A stretch of 64,000 nucleotides of DNA from JBIKWM01 sp044356305 (GCA_044356305.1 JBIKWM010000006.1:62001-126000), one strand, 5' to 3'. Shown: positions 53,701-63,214, counted from the first letter of the stretch. Notes: a model not told the origin generated them from the letters alone. Made by a program: numbers and translations.

Positions 53701-54778
53701 TACAGTGCATGCCGACCCAGTGGCAGAGTTTGCGCCTGATCTGGCCAACTGCCTGTATGACACCACCCAGTTCATCAGCCTTGCCACGGTAGAAAACGGC
53801 CCGTTGGATGCGATAGACACCTGGAACTGGGATTTTGCAGATGGGTCGTTCTCAACATTGGCTGATACAGTCCACCATTTCACGGTTCCGGGGTTCTATG
53901 CTGTGAATCTGGCGGTGGAGACCACATTCGGATGTCAGGACACGGTGACCCACAATGTGGAGATATTCCCACTGCCCGTGGCCGACTTTGCTGCTGATAC
54001 CACGCGGGGGTGCATGCCCTTTGAGGCGAATTTCAATGATCTGAGCACTATTGCCCCTCCGTACAGCATCATCGGGTGGGAATGGACCTTCGGAGACAGT
54101 TCGTCTGTAGTGACATCGCAGTACCCCACCCACCTGTATAACGACCGGAGTATGGATCCGATGAGTTTCGGGGTGTACACTGTGAGTCTGACCGTGACCT
54201 CGGCCAATGGCTGTGTGACCGACACCACTTTTGTAGATTATATGTATGCCTACCCTAAGCCGGAGGCGATGTTCACCGTGGACCGTGAGCTGGTGGACAT
54301 ACTTGACCCACGGGTGAAGTTCACCGACCATTCATCGCCCAACGTGACACAGTGGTTCTGGAGTTTCGGTGACGGTGTGACGGGAAGTGACCAGCACCCC
54401 ACGCATATCTATCCCGACACGTTGGAGTACGATATCACGGAGATAGTGGAGACCGACTATGGCTGTCTGGACACGGCCCAGTACAAGATAGAGGTGGACC
54501 CGGTGTTCACGTTTTACATCCCGAACTCATTCACCCCGAACGATGATGCCACCAACCCTACCTGGGGCGGAATGGGGACCGGAGTGAAGACCTACCATGC
54601 CACAGTGCACGACCGTTGGGGAGAGCTGCTATTTGAGTCGTTTGACATGATGCAGCGCTGGGACGGCCTGTACAAGGGGAAGGTGGCTCAGATAGGAGTG
54701 TATGTGTATGAGATAGAGGTGATGGATGTGAAAGGCGAGGTGCACCGGTATGTGGGCAACGTGAATGTGATCAAATAG
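50768..54778 (+). CDS. Giant PKD-repeat protein, T9SS type B sorted (11 PKD)
   Basis: A 1336-residue secreted protein. A signal peptide (to about residue 27) is followed by an N-terminal beta-rich domain with several cysteines, then about 100 residues with SATASATPPNVCAGGCTNLTA-type modules. Eleven PKD domains run from about residue 318 to 1245, each with the W-x-W-D-F-G-D-G-like core and NPTHTY/YNVTLTV strands. The C-terminal about 90 residues (FTFYIPNSFTPN, HDRWGELLFES, YVYEIEVMD) match the gliding-motility-associated C-terminal (type B T9SS) sorting domain. A surface or released adhesin-type role is inferred. Confidence 0.93.
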   Translation: MPQPILRLLFLLIISVPMAIVPMVAEACSPWSALGVSSNVVGTNLQLNFTSNTGWNCCYRVDIEVVCANASFTGAPNFTSNIICKNGGGGPSTTNSLSIAYQTVNIDLTQWCPGTQLKWRARETNTSHGQGSGPYTGTFNVTVPGVAAPLSATASATPPNVCAGGCTNLTATPAGGCGNYTYSWSPAGGNGAVANVCPVVPTTYTVTVTSNGSCGAATSTTTADVTVGIDPPPVPGVASIAPTQVCTGDNTNLSLVGYTGTIQWQSAAAPGGPWTDIAGATTANYTYGPVTADTYFQAVVSNACIGVNSNTVSVQLIIPPLPDFTSTQACANVATQFTDQTALPGTITGWQWDYGDATAFGATQNPSHQYAAAGTYNATLTVTFTSGCINTVTLPVTVMPMPVADFSFALACADANSALTDLSTVAAPSVVNQWAWDIQNNGSVEYNSQNASHSFGTGGTYTVGLTVTTDAGCTGSVALPVDAAPLPVADFSATTVCIGATNQFTDQSTVASGNVTGWSWDFGDGNVAATQNPTNTYAAANTYNVTLTVTTDNGCTGTVTEQAFVTDLPTPDFSFTQGCDGVPTPFTDLSTDVAGVAAWAWDFDGQGASAQQNPQFAFNTDGTYNVTLTVTSLGGCVDAVTYPVIVYPNPTAAFTATSVCANQDVADFTDLSTVNAPSNIVGWAWDIGADGTTEYPTQNATHTFPVGNIYQVELEVVTESGCTDVVVIPVVAHPEPVADFTGTSVCLGFNSDFTDLSTVASGNVVQWDWSLGPLVSNQQNPSVIFPTSGPQVVDIIVTTDQGCTATSTGIVNVYVLPTASFTFLDVCLDEAAVFNSTSSIPSGSITQYAWDFGNANTFSGQVPAGQLYPGAGDYNITLDVVSDNGCTDSETQTITIHPIPVANFSFDEVCRPYATTFTDLSTVTNGNTIAQWNWDFGDFLSDVVQDPQHTYATYGGYSVSLGVTSNNGCTHGVTLGPVTVHADPVAEFAPDLANCLYDTTQFISLATVENGPLDAIDTWNWDFADGSFSTLADTVHHFTVPGFYAVNLAVETTFGCQDTVTHNVEIFPLPVADFAADTTRGCMPFEANFNDLSTIAPPYSIIGWEWTFGDSSSVVTSQYPTHLYNDRSMDPMSFGVYTVSLTVTSANGCVTDTTFVDYMYAYPKPEAMFTVDRELVDILDPRVKFTDHSSPNVTQWFWSFGDGVTGSDQHPTHIYPDTLEYDITEIVETDYGCLDTAQYKIEVDPVFTFYIPNSFTPNDDATNPTWGGMGTGVKTYHATVHDRWGELLFESFDMMQRWDGLYKGKVAQIGVYVYEIEVMDVKGEVHRYVGNVNVIK

Positions 54779-54847
54779 CAAGGTGTTAAAATCAGATTAA
54801 TCAGAGAAGCGAATTTCTTTACTTTCAACCCCTTAACAGAACCGAAC

Positions 54848-57800
54848 ATGAACAATGCACCGCTGCATAGAAACCTGGGACAGGTGCTGGCTGTGGTGTT
54901 ATGCACGGTGATGAGCATGGGTGCAACGTATGCCCAGACCACGGTGACCTTCAACTATACCGGTGCAGCCCAGACATGGACGGTGCCACCCTGTGTGACA
55001 TCGATTAACGTGGATGTGCGAGGTGCAGAAGGAGGCGGAGGCGCAGGAGGCGGCAACGGGGCCAGGGTGCAGGCCACAATGGCTGTTACGCCCGGTCAGG
55101 TATTGCAGATCAATGTAGGCGGGCTGGGGAATTGCCCCGGAGGCGGATTTAACGGAGGGGGCAATGGCCAGAATGCAAACAGCACGGCCAACCGGTCGTG
55201 CGGAGGAGGCGGAGCATCGGACATCCGGATAACGCCCTACGCCATGGGGAACCGTGTTGTGGTAGCTGCCGGAGGAGGGGGCATAGGAGGCGGCACGCAG
55301 GATGCGGCCGGAGGAAACGGAGGCTGTGCGACCGGAACTGCGGGCACATCACCGTTCGGGCAAGGAGGCGGAGGCGCGACACAGGCAACCGGGGGCACCG
55401 GAGGCCCACCGTGGATAGCCAGCGGTCAGGCCGGTACAGCAGGAAGCATAGGACAAGGCGGCAACGGAGGAAATGACCCGTGCTACAACAATTCGCCCGG
55501 AGGAGGTGGCGGAGGCGGATATTATGGCGGAGGCGGAGGCGGCAGCGACTGTTTCAGCTCGGCACCCTATGGTGGCGGAAGCGGTGGCGGAGGCAGCAGT
55601 CTTGCAGCGGGAGGATCTTGCACAGCGGGTTTCCAGACGGGGAACGGCCTGGTGACCATCACCTATACAATGAACCCCGGCACCCCTGCCCTATTCAATC
55701 CGGTGGGGCCCTATTGCTCAGGAGCGGTGATACCGCCCCTGCCGACCACCTCGGTGGACGGTGTGGTGGGCACGTGGTCACCGGCCATAGACAACACAGC
55801 GACCACCACCTACAATTTCACCCCGAACCCGGGGCAGTGCGGACTGGCGACCACGTTGACCATCGTGATACTGCCGCTGCCCATATCGGGAGTCGCCTCG
55901 TTGGCCCCGGCCACAGTGTGTCCGGGACAGACCACCACCCTGACGCTGAACGGCCAGACCGCTGGGACGACCATACAGTGGCAGAGTGCGCCCGCTGCAG
56001 GTGGGCCGTGGACCAACATAGCAGGGGCGACCACCACGCCCTACATCTATGGTCCGGTGAATGCGCCCACGTACTTCCAGGCGGTGGTGACCGATGCCTG
56101 TGCGAGTGTCAACTCGAACGTGGTGAACGTACAGTTCAACGCCACTCCGGTGGTGAATTTCTCGGCCACCACGGTGTGTCAGGGCGTAAGCACGCAGTTC
56201 ACCGACCTGACGGCACAGCCTGCCACCATTACCTCGTGGAGCTGGATATTCGGAGATGGCACCCCCAACTCGAACCAACAGAACCCGACCCACCAATATG
56301 CCGCGGCAGGGACATACAATGTGACGCTGAACGTGACATTCAACAACGGGTGCATCGGTACGGTGACGCTGCCAGTGGATGTGATGCCGAACCCAACGGC
56401 CGACTTCAGTTCTGCCTTGGCCTGTGCCGATGTGGCCAGTGCGCTGACGGATCTGAGCACGGTGGCTGCACCATCGGTGATAAACGCATGGCAGTGGGAC
56501 ATACTGGATGATGGGTCGGTGGAATACGTGACCCAGAATGCCAATCACACCTTCGGGACAGGCGGCAATTACAATGTGAACCTGACCGTGATAACCGATG
56601 CCGGCTGTACGGACAATGTGACCCTGCCCGTGACAGCAGGCGCCATACCCGTGGCGGCATTCACGGCCCCATCGGTATGTGTGGGCGATCCGACCATATT
56701 CACCAATCAGAGCAACGTTGCCCTTGGCAACATCACGGGCTGGAGCTGGATATTCGGAGATGGAAACATGTCGGCCGTGCAGAACCCGACCAACACCTAT
56801 GCCGCAGCGGGCAACTACAATGTGACGCTGACAGTGACCACCAACAACGGATGCACCGACCAGATCATGCAACCTGTGACGGTGATAAACCTGCCCACGC
56901 CCAATTTCAGCTCGACCCTGGCATGCGAGGGTGCTGCCACAACATTCACAGACCTGACGCCCGGAGTGATGACCACCTATGCGTGGAACTTTGATGGACT
57001 GGGCGTTTCGCCCCAACAAAACCCGCAGTTCACGTTTATCAATGACGGCACCTACAATGTGACCTTGACCGTGACGGCAGGAACAGGGTGTACGGGGACG
57101 GTGACCCTGCCTGTGGATGTGATGCCAGGTCCCACGGCTGATTTCGGTTCGAATCTGGTGTGTGCGAATGTGGGCACCCCCCTTACTGACCTTAGCACAG
57201 TAGGTGCGCCATCAGTGATCAACGGATGGCAATGGGATATCCTGAATGATGGGAGTGTGGAGTATCTGACCCAGAACCCTAACCATACCTTCGGCATAGG
57301 AGGCATATATAATGTGAGCCTGACAGTGACCACCGATGCAGGCTGCACGCACACTGTGACCCTGCCGGTGACGGCCGCCCCGATTCCGGTGGCTGATTTC
57401 AGTGCCCCGCCCGTGTGTCTAGGTGCCACAAGCAATTTCACAGACCAGAGCGCTGTGGCGAGTGGTGCGATAACCGGATGGAACTGGGATTTTGGGGATG
57501 GGAACGTGGCCGCTACACAGAACCCGACCAACACCTATGCGGCCGCAGGCATCTACAACGTGACCCTGACGGTGACGACCGATAACGGTTGCACCCATAC
57601 CACCATGGAGCCGGTGATAGTGACCGACCTGCCAACGCCCGATTTCACAGCGACCCAAGTGTGTCAGGGCACGCCCACTTGGTTCACCGACCTGAGTGCC
57701 GACCTGGCGGGCATAGCCCAATGGGCATGGGATTTCGGTGGCATGGGAGCATCAGCGTTGCAGGCGCCTCAGTTCACGTTTGCTGCTGACGGCACCTTCA

Positions 57801-59932
57801 ATGTGCAGTTGACCGTCACCTCTGCTGCGGGATGTGTGAACAGCGTGACCTACCCCGTGACTGTGAATCCGAATCCGAATGCTGCATTTACATCGACCTC
57901 GGTGTGCGCCCAGCAATTGACCGACCTGACTGATTTGAGCACGGTGAACGCCCCCTCGGTGATCATGGGATGGGCGTGGGATTTCGACTCGAACGGGGTA
58001 CCGGAGGTCATGACCCAGAATGCGACCACGACATTCCTCACCGGTGGCAGCTACAATGTGAGTCTGGGAGTGGTGACTGATTTTGGATGCACATCGGTGA
58101 TCACACTGCCGGTGGTGTCGCATCCTGTTCCGGTGGCCGATTTCTCTGGCACATCGGTATGCGAGGGATTTCAGAGCGATTTCACCGATCTGAGCACGGT
58201 GACGACAGGGAACATAACGGGTTGGGCGTGGGATCTGGCGGGAACACCAACGAACCAGCAGCATCCGAGCACCACTTTCGGAGGGGCAGGAATTCAGAAC
58301 ATCAGCCTGATTGTGACCACCGACCAAGGCTGCACGCAAACCACCACGGGAACAGTAGAGGTGTATGACCTGCCGATTGCTGACATCATTTTCAGCGATG
58401 TGTGCTACGGCAATGTGTCCATTTTCACCGATAACACCTTTGTGGCCAATGGTTCCATTGCCAACTGGGACTGGGACTTCGGGAATGGGAACGTGTTCAA
58501 CGGACAGTCACCGGGATCGCAGACCTACCCGTCCGCAGGCACCTACACCGTTACGCTGGATGTGACCACTGACCATGGATGTGTGGACAACGCCATCATT
58601 CAGACCACCATTCACCCCATCCCTGTGCCGGCATTCACATTCAATAATGTATGCGAGCCCTTTGCCACACAATTCACGGATCAGAGCACGGTGGGCAATG
58701 CCAATACGGTTGACCAGTGGGTGTGGCAGTTCGGTGACGGCCTGACGGGTAACGTACAGAATCCGACCCACACTTATGGTTATGGCGAATACATGGTGAC
58801 CTTGACTGTGACCAGTTCGAACCATTGCACCGCAACGATAACCGATGGACCGGTGACGGTGTATCCAGACCCTGTGGCAGAATTTGCGCAGGACCTGGCC
58901 AACTGCCTGTATGACACCACCCAGTTTGTGAGCCTGGCCACGGTGGCCAATTCTCCCATTGACCAGATTGTGTCGTGGAACTGGAATTTCGGGGACGGCA
59001 GCAGCTCGGTGGCGAGTGACACCGTGCATCATTTCACAGCACCGGGATTCTATGATGTGCAACTGGCCGTGGAGACCGCCAACGGATGTCAGGACACGGT
59101 GAACCACACGGTGGAGATATTCCCAATACCGGTGGCCGCATTCGCTGCCGATACCAATCAGGGCTGTCAGCCGTTCTACGCCACCTTCCTGGATCAGAGC
59201 ACCTTGCCCCTGCCCTACCTGATCATAGGCTGGGAATGGGATTTCGGTGATGGAAGTTCGCCTGTGAGCTCGCAGTATTGCAGCCACACGTATGATGATC
59301 CCAACCTGGATGCGTTGAGCAGCGGGCTGTATGATATCAGTCTGACGGTGACATCGGCCAACGGATGCATGGATGACACCACGGTGGCGGGGTATATTCA
59401 GACCTGGCCGAAGCCGGAAGCGCTGTTCACGGTGGACAGAGAGGTGGCCGACATCCTTGACCCACGATTTGAATTCACGGACCATTCGACCCCGAATGTG
59501 GTGCAATGGCACTGGGATTTCGGGGACGGGGTGACGGGCGATGAGCAGAACCCCGAGCATATTTATCAGGACACCATCAGCTACAATATCATTGAGCTGG
59601 TGACCACGGACCATGGTTGCACCGATACGGCCATGTACAGCGTGGAAGTGAAGCCGGTTTACACCTTCTACATGCCCAACTGCTTCACGCCCGATGCCGA
59701 TGCAGTGAACGCGACTTGGGAACCGAAGGGCACCGGGGTGAAGGAATACCACCTTCAGATCTTTGACCGCTGGGGCGAGAGGTTGTATGAATCGTTCAGG
59801 CTTGAGGACCAATGGGACGGCTCGTTCAAGGGGCAACAGGTGCAGAACGGCAATTACAGCTACATCATAGAGGTGCGCAACGTGCTGAGCGAGGTGTACC
59901 ACTACAAGGGCAACATCCGCCTGATACGCTGA
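54848..59932 (+). CDS. Giant Gly-rich/PKD protein, T9SS type B sorted (14 PKD)
   Basis: A 1694-residue secreted protein, a tandem paralogue of the previous gene. Signal peptide, then about residues 55-265 of glycine-rich sequence (GGGGASDIRITPY, GGGGGGYYGGGGGGSDC) like the ALK-type glycine-rich domain. Next comes a linker, then 14 PKD domains from about residue 433 to 1600, and the same type B T9SS sorting domain (FTFYMPNCFTPD, FDRWGERLYES, YSYIIEVRN). PKD domains 2-4 (residues 516-761) are repeated as domains 5-7 (762-1009). The last seven domains align one to one with those of the upstream paralogue. Confidence 0.93.
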   Translation: MNNAPLHRNLGQVLAVVLCTVMSMGATYAQTTVTFNYTGAAQTWTVPPCVTSINVDVRGAEGGGGAGGGNGARVQATMAVTPGQVLQINVGGLGNCPGGGFNGGGNGQNANSTANRSCGGGGASDIRITPYAMGNRVVVAAGGGGIGGGTQDAAGGNGGCATGTAGTSPFGQGGGGATQATGGTGGPPWIASGQAGTAGSIGQGGNGGNDPCYNNSPGGGGGGGYYGGGGGGSDCFSSAPYGGGSGGGGSSLAAGGSCTAGFQTGNGLVTITYTMNPGTPALFNPVGPYCSGAVIPPLPTTSVDGVVGTWSPAIDNTATTTYNFTPNPGQCGLATTLTIVILPLPISGVASLAPATVCPGQTTTLTLNGQTAGTTIQWQSAPAAGGPWTNIAGATTTPYIYGPVNAPTYFQAVVTDACASVNSNVVNVQFNATPVVNFSATTVCQGVSTQFTDLTAQPATITSWSWIFGDGTPNSNQQNPTHQYAAAGTYNVTLNVTFNNGCIGTVTLPVDVMPNPTADFSSALACADVASALTDLSTVAAPSVINAWQWDILDDGSVEYVTQNANHTFGTGGNYNVNLTVITDAGCTDNVTLPVTAGAIPVAAFTAPSVCVGDPTIFTNQSNVALGNITGWSWIFGDGNMSAVQNPTNTYAAAGNYNVTLTVTTNNGCTDQIMQPVTVINLPTPNFSSTLACEGAATTFTDLTPGVMTTYAWNFDGLGVSPQQNPQFTFINDGTYNVTLTVTAGTGCTGTVTLPVDVMPGPTADFGSNLVCANVGTPLTDLSTVGAPSVINGWQWDILNDGSVEYLTQNPNHTFGIGGIYNVSLTVTTDAGCTHTVTLPVTAAPIPVADFSAPPVCLGATSNFTDQSAVASGAITGWNWDFGDGNVAATQNPTNTYAAAGIYNVTLTVTTDNGCTHTTMEPVIVTDLPTPDFTATQVCQGTPTWFTDLSADLAGIAQWAWDFGGMGASALQAPQFTFAADGTFNVQLTVTSAAGCVNSVTYPVTVNPNPNAAFTSTSVCAQQLTDLTDLSTVNAPSVIMGWAWDFDSNGVPEVMTQNATTTFLTGGSYNVSLGVVTDFGCTSVITLPVVSHPVPVADFSGTSVCEGFQSDFTDLSTVTTGNITGWAWDLAGTPTNQQHPSTTFGGAGIQNISLIVTTDQGCTQTTTGTVEVYDLPIADIIFSDVCYGNVSIFTDNTFVANGSIANWDWDFGNGNVFNGQSPGSQTYPSAGTYTVTLDVTTDHGCVDNAIIQTTIHPIPVPAFTFNNVCEPFATQFTDQSTVGNANTVDQWVWQFGDGLTGNVQNPTHTYGYGEYMVTLTVTSSNHCTATITDGPVTVYPDPVAEFAQDLANCLYDTTQFVSLATVANSPIDQIVSWNWNFGDGSSSVASDTVHHFTAPGFYDVQLAVETANGCQDTVNHTVEIFPIPVAAFAADTNQGCQPFYATFLDQSTLPLPYLIIGWEWDFGDGSSPVSSQYCSHTYDDPNLDALSSGLYDISLTVTSANGCMDDTTVAGYIQTWPKPEALFTVDREVADILDPRFEFTDHSTPNVVQWHWDFGDGVTGDEQNPEHIYQDTISYNIIELVTTDHGCTDTAMYSVEVKPVYTFYMPNCFTPDADAVNATWEPKGTGVKEYHLQIFDRWGERLYESFRLEDQWDGSFKGQQVQNGNYSYIIEVRNVLSEVYHYKGNIRLIR

Positions 59933-59938
59933 TGCGCC

Positions 59939-61774
59939 ATGCGTTGGCTCATCGCATCCCTCCTACTCATTCCTTTATTCTCTGAGGCCCAGGTAGCCTT
60001 TCCGGGTGCCCAAGGATTTGGCCGCTCAGCCGTTGGGGGCCGTGGCGGGGCGGTGATAGAGGTGACCAACCTGAACGACAGCGGGCCGGGCAGCCTTCGC
60101 GAGGCCATCGGCACACCGGGGCCGCGTACGGTCGTATTCCGCACTGGCGGAATCATTGAACTGCAAGAAGAGCTGCAGATAACGGAACCGTACATCACCA
60201 TAGCTGCGCAGACCGCACCTGGCGATGGTGTGGTACTGAAGAACTTCGGGCTGGCGGTGTTTGCGCACGATGTGATCATTCGCGGCCTGCGCGTGCGGCC
60301 AGCTGAGGGCCTGCACACCCAAGGCCCAGACAACCGCGACTGCATAGCCATTCAGGACGGTGGACAGAACATCATGATAGACCACTGCTCATTCAGTTGG
60401 GGAAGCGATGAGAATGTGAGCATCTGGGGCAGCAACGCGCACCACCTGAGCATACAATGGTGCCACCTGACCGAGGCCCTTTACAGGGGCATTCATCCGA
60501 AAGGGCCGCATGGAATGGGGCTGCTTTCAGGCAATGGAGCCACCAATGTAAGTGCGCATCATAACCTGCTGGCGCACAATAACGGGCGCAATCCATTATT
60601 TGTGGAGGGACAGGACCTTGAGTTCTGTTGCAACACGGTGTATGACTGGGGTTATGCGAGTGAGTTCCAACAAGGCACCACGAGCATACTGGCCGATGTG
60701 CGCAACAACCGGTGGAAACCGCTCACAGGGCCTGTTGATCTTGGTGAGGTGCCCATATCCATTGATTTCAACGCGGGCACGGCCAATGGTTCGCTGCTGA
60801 TGATCCGCGATAACCTGTGGCCGGGGGGGCCATTCCTTACGGATGCGCAACTGGCGGCTTTCGGGCCCGAGGCGGCCGTGCTGCCCACCACATCGACCCT
60901 GAGCGAGACGAGCTCGGTCACGTTGGCGGATGCCGCCACCTGCCACACACAGGTGCTGAACTGGGCCGGGGCCTTGCACCCGCAACCTGATGCGACCGAT
61001 GTGCGCATCCGCACGCAGGTGCAGGACAGCACAGGGCGAAAGATTGACTGCGTGAATGCGACACCCATTGAACTGGATAACGGCACGGTGATCAATGCCA
61101 GTGCCACCACTTTGACCTACAGTGTGTTGGATGATGCCATCAAGTACTCGCCCGAGGGGAGGCAGATAGAGATTGTCAGCGGGACCGGGGCAGGCCAGTT
61201 GCGGATGGGCACTGGGGTGACCACCATCGACCTGCCCAATCAGATCGTAGAAGCCACCATAGACCAGCCGTGGACCACCGTGCCCGATGGTACATCGCAG
61301 TTCAGGGTGGTGGCACGCTGTACGGAAAATCTGGGAGGATATCCCAGCTACGCGAGCGGCACGCCCTACCCCGATGCCGACCACGATGGCATGCCCGATG
61401 ACTGGGAAACGGATCAGGGCCTTGACATGAACGACCCGGCAGACCGCAACTCGACCGCGCTGAGCGGAGATGGCTACACAGCATTGGAAGTGTATCTGAA
61501 CGGCTACTACACCGGAGGGCCGAATGGGATATCGGACCTCGATGCGATGCGGATCAGCATCTATCCGAACCCTGCCTCAGAATCGGTTAGGATTGAATCT
61601 GAAACAGAGAGCCGGATGGCCGTGTTTGACCTTTTCGGCCGCACCATTTTGAGTCAACCCAAAAAAAAAACCTGGGACTGGGACCTGAAGGATGCGAACG
61701 GTCGGACGGTGGCCGATGGGGTGTATCTGGTGCGCATGGGCAGCGCAGTGCAAAGGCTGGTGATCAGCCGTTGA
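59939..61774 (+). CDS. Pectate-lyase-like beta-helix protein, T9SS type A sorted
   Basis: A 611-residue secreted protein. Signal peptide to SEAQ, then a right-handed parallel beta-helix with FPGAQGFGRSAVGGRGG, the NIMIDHCSFSWGSDENVSIW rung and SAHHNLLAHNNGRNP, as in Bacteroidota pectate-lyase-type proteins. A Ca-binding-like DADHDGMPDDWE segment lies near residue 480. The last about 80 residues (ISIYPNPASESVRI, LKDANGRTVADGVYLVRM) form the type A T9SS sorting domain. Polysaccharide cleavage is plausible, but key catalytic residues cannot be confirmed by eye. An A10 run lies in the sorting-domain coding region. Confidence 0.88.
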   Translation: MRWLIASLLLIPLFSEAQVAFPGAQGFGRSAVGGRGGAVIEVTNLNDSGPGSLREAIGTPGPRTVVFRTGGIIELQEELQITEPYITIAAQTAPGDGVVLKNFGLAVFAHDVIIRGLRVRPAEGLHTQGPDNRDCIAIQDGGQNIMIDHCSFSWGSDENVSIWGSNAHHLSIQWCHLTEALYRGIHPKGPHGMGLLSGNGATNVSAHHNLLAHNNGRNPLFVEGQDLEFCCNTVYDWGYASEFQQGTTSILADVRNNRWKPLTGPVDLGEVPISIDFNAGTANGSLLMIRDNLWPGGPFLTDAQLAAFGPEAAVLPTTSTLSETSSVTLADAATCHTQVLNWAGALHPQPDATDVRIRTQVQDSTGRKIDCVNATPIELDNGTVINASATTLTYSVLDDAIKYSPEGRQIEIVSGTGAGQLRMGTGVTTIDLPNQIVEATIDQPWTTVPDGTSQFRVVARCTENLGGYPSYASGTPYPDADHDGMPDDWETDQGLDMNDPADRNSTALSGDGYTALEVYLNGYYTGGPNGISDLDAMRISIYPNPASESVRIESETESRMAVFDLFGRTILSQPKKKTWDWDLKDANGRTVADGVYLVRMGSAVQRLVISR

Positions 61775-62645
61775 TCTTGGTAGTCAATTCCTGTAGGCGC
61801 GTCTGCAACGCGCGGGAAACAGGCACCAATGGGAGGCGCAGCTTGTTCTCGCAGAGGTTCATGTGGTTCAGGATCGCTTTGATACCCCCCGGGTTGCCCT
61901 CGGCAAAAATGGCCTGCATGGCATCGAAGAGCAGGTAGTGCCCTTTGCGGGCCTTATCGAGTTCGCCTGCCAGGGAGGCCCGCACCATGTTGCTGAACTC
62001 CTTGGCGAAAGCGTTGGCAATGACGCTGATGACGCCATCGGCCCCGGCCGCTATCATGGGCATGGTGAGGGCGTCATCGCCACTGATGACAAGGAACCCC
62101 TTGGGCCGGTCGCGGATGATGCGCATCACCTGTTCCATATTGCCCGAGGCCTCCTTGACCGCCACGATGTTGGGCACCTCGTTGGCCAACTGCAACGTGG
62201 TCTCGGCCAACACATTTGAACCGGTGCGACCGGGCACATTGTAAAGGATAATGGGCAGCGGGCTGGCCCCTGCCACGGTGCGATAGTGCTCGTAAATGCC
62301 GCGCTGGGTGGGTCTGTTGTAGTAGGGCGAAACGCTGAGAATGGCCTTAAGGCCCGTTGTATCGAGGTTGTTGAGCTCCTTGCAGATCTCGGCCGTGTTG
62401 TTGCCCCCAACGCCCAACACCAGGGGCAGGCGGCCATCGTTGGCCTCCATGACGCAGTTGAGCACGGCCTGTTTCTCGTCTTTGCTAAGGGTGACACTCT
62501 CGCCCGTGGTGCCCAGCACGACCAGGTATTCCACTTTGCCTTTGACAAGGTGCTCGGTGAGGGCCGTGAGGGCGCGGAAATCCACACCGCCATCTTTTCT
62601 GAAAGGAGTGACCATGGCCACGCCAGTACCGCGCAGGTTATTCAT
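61764..62645 (-). CDS. dapA: 4-hydroxy-tetrahydrodipicolinate synthase
   Basis: A 293-residue TIM-barrel aldolase. The Schiff-base lysine is K164 (IVAVKEASGNM) and the catalytic tyrosine Y135 lies in LYNVPGRTG, with GTTGESVTL near residue 45. It condenses pyruvate and aspartate semialdehyde for lysine and diaminopimelate synthesis. Its 3' end overlaps the convergent pectate-lyase-like gene by 11 bp. It follows the small unknown gene by 2 bp on the same strand, implying one transcript. Confidence 0.95.
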   Translation of the reverse strand: MNNLRGTGVAMVTPFRKDGGVDFRALTALTEHLVKGKVEYLVVLGTTGESVTLSKDEKQAVLNCVMEANDGRLPLVLGVGGNNTAEICKELNNLDTTGLKAILSVSPYYNRPTQRGIYEHYRTVAGASPLPIILYNVPGRTGSNVLAETTLQLANEVPNIVAVKEASGNMEQVMRIIRDRPKGFLVISGDDALTMPMIAAGADGVISVIANAFAKEFSNMVRASLAGELDKARKGHYLLFDAMQAIFAEGNPGGIKAILNHMNLCENKLRLPLVPVSRALQTRLQELTTKING

Positions 62646-62647
62646 TG

Positions 62648-63214
62648 TCAGGGCTTTTTATCGAGTGCATGAAGGTAGTGCAGCACCTGTCTGATAAAGA
62701 AGGATATGTCGGCCGTGGGTTCGGCCTCTATCATCAGGTCATAGAAATCCTCGTACCCGTCCTGCCTGCGCCCCACTTTGAAACGGGCGGCACTGGTGGC
62801 CGCCACGTGCAGCAAGGGCATGCTGTGGCTCATCTGCAGGTCAATCAGCACATCGAACGGTTCTTTGACGAACAGTGCCACCTTGGGATCGGTAGGCCGG
62901 AACTGGAGGTCGACATCGGCATTGGAAAAGAACTCGATGAAGCTACTGGCACTGAGCGAGTCGGCCAGTTGGGCATGGCGCACGTAACCGATGGCCCTCA
63001 CGCTGCGCTGGCCCTTGCCCTTGAGCTGCTCCACGAGGTCACGCACGGCCTTGAAGTGGCTGTCGTCTGTGCCGCTGAGAATGATGCCGATGCTCTTGGC
63101 CTGGGCCAGTCCGATGGCCTGCACCTTGCGCAGCTCGGGCCGGGCGCTGCGAAGCTGATACTCGCCCAACCGCCTGCGGAAGTCATTGAGCCACTCGAGG
63201 TCGGGCAGTTTCAT
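62648..63214 (-). CDS. Unknown protein in dapA operon (possible DUF6913)
   Basis: A 188-residue soluble protein that appears to be one Rossmann-like alpha/beta domain: AKSIGIILSGTDDSHFKAVRDLV near residue 39, then RSVRAIGYVRHAQ, PFDVLIDLQMSHSMPLLHVAA and MIEAEPTADISFFIRQVLHYL. It recalls the Bacteroidota DUF6913 family, often next to dapA, but this is from memory. It lies 2 bp upstream of dapA on the same strand. The function is unknown. Confidence 0.75.
   Translation of the reverse strand: MKLPDLEWLNDFRRRLGEYQLRSARPELRKVQAIGLAQAKSIGIILSGTDDSHFKAVRDLVEQLKGKGQRSVRAIGYVRHAQLADSLSASSFIEFFSNADVDLQFRPTDPKVALFVKEPFDVLIDLQMSHSMPLLHVAATSAARFKVGRRQDGYEDFYDLMIEAEPTADISFFIRQVLHYLHALDKKP

Noticed and set aside
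55778..57019. 413-residue minus-strand ORF antisense to the PKD protein
   Set aside because: It mirrors repeated PKD-coding sequence and has no recognisable domain.
58508..59902. 464-residue minus-strand ORF antisense to the PKD protein
   Set aside because: Same artefact. The PKD frame is continuous and complete on the plus strand.
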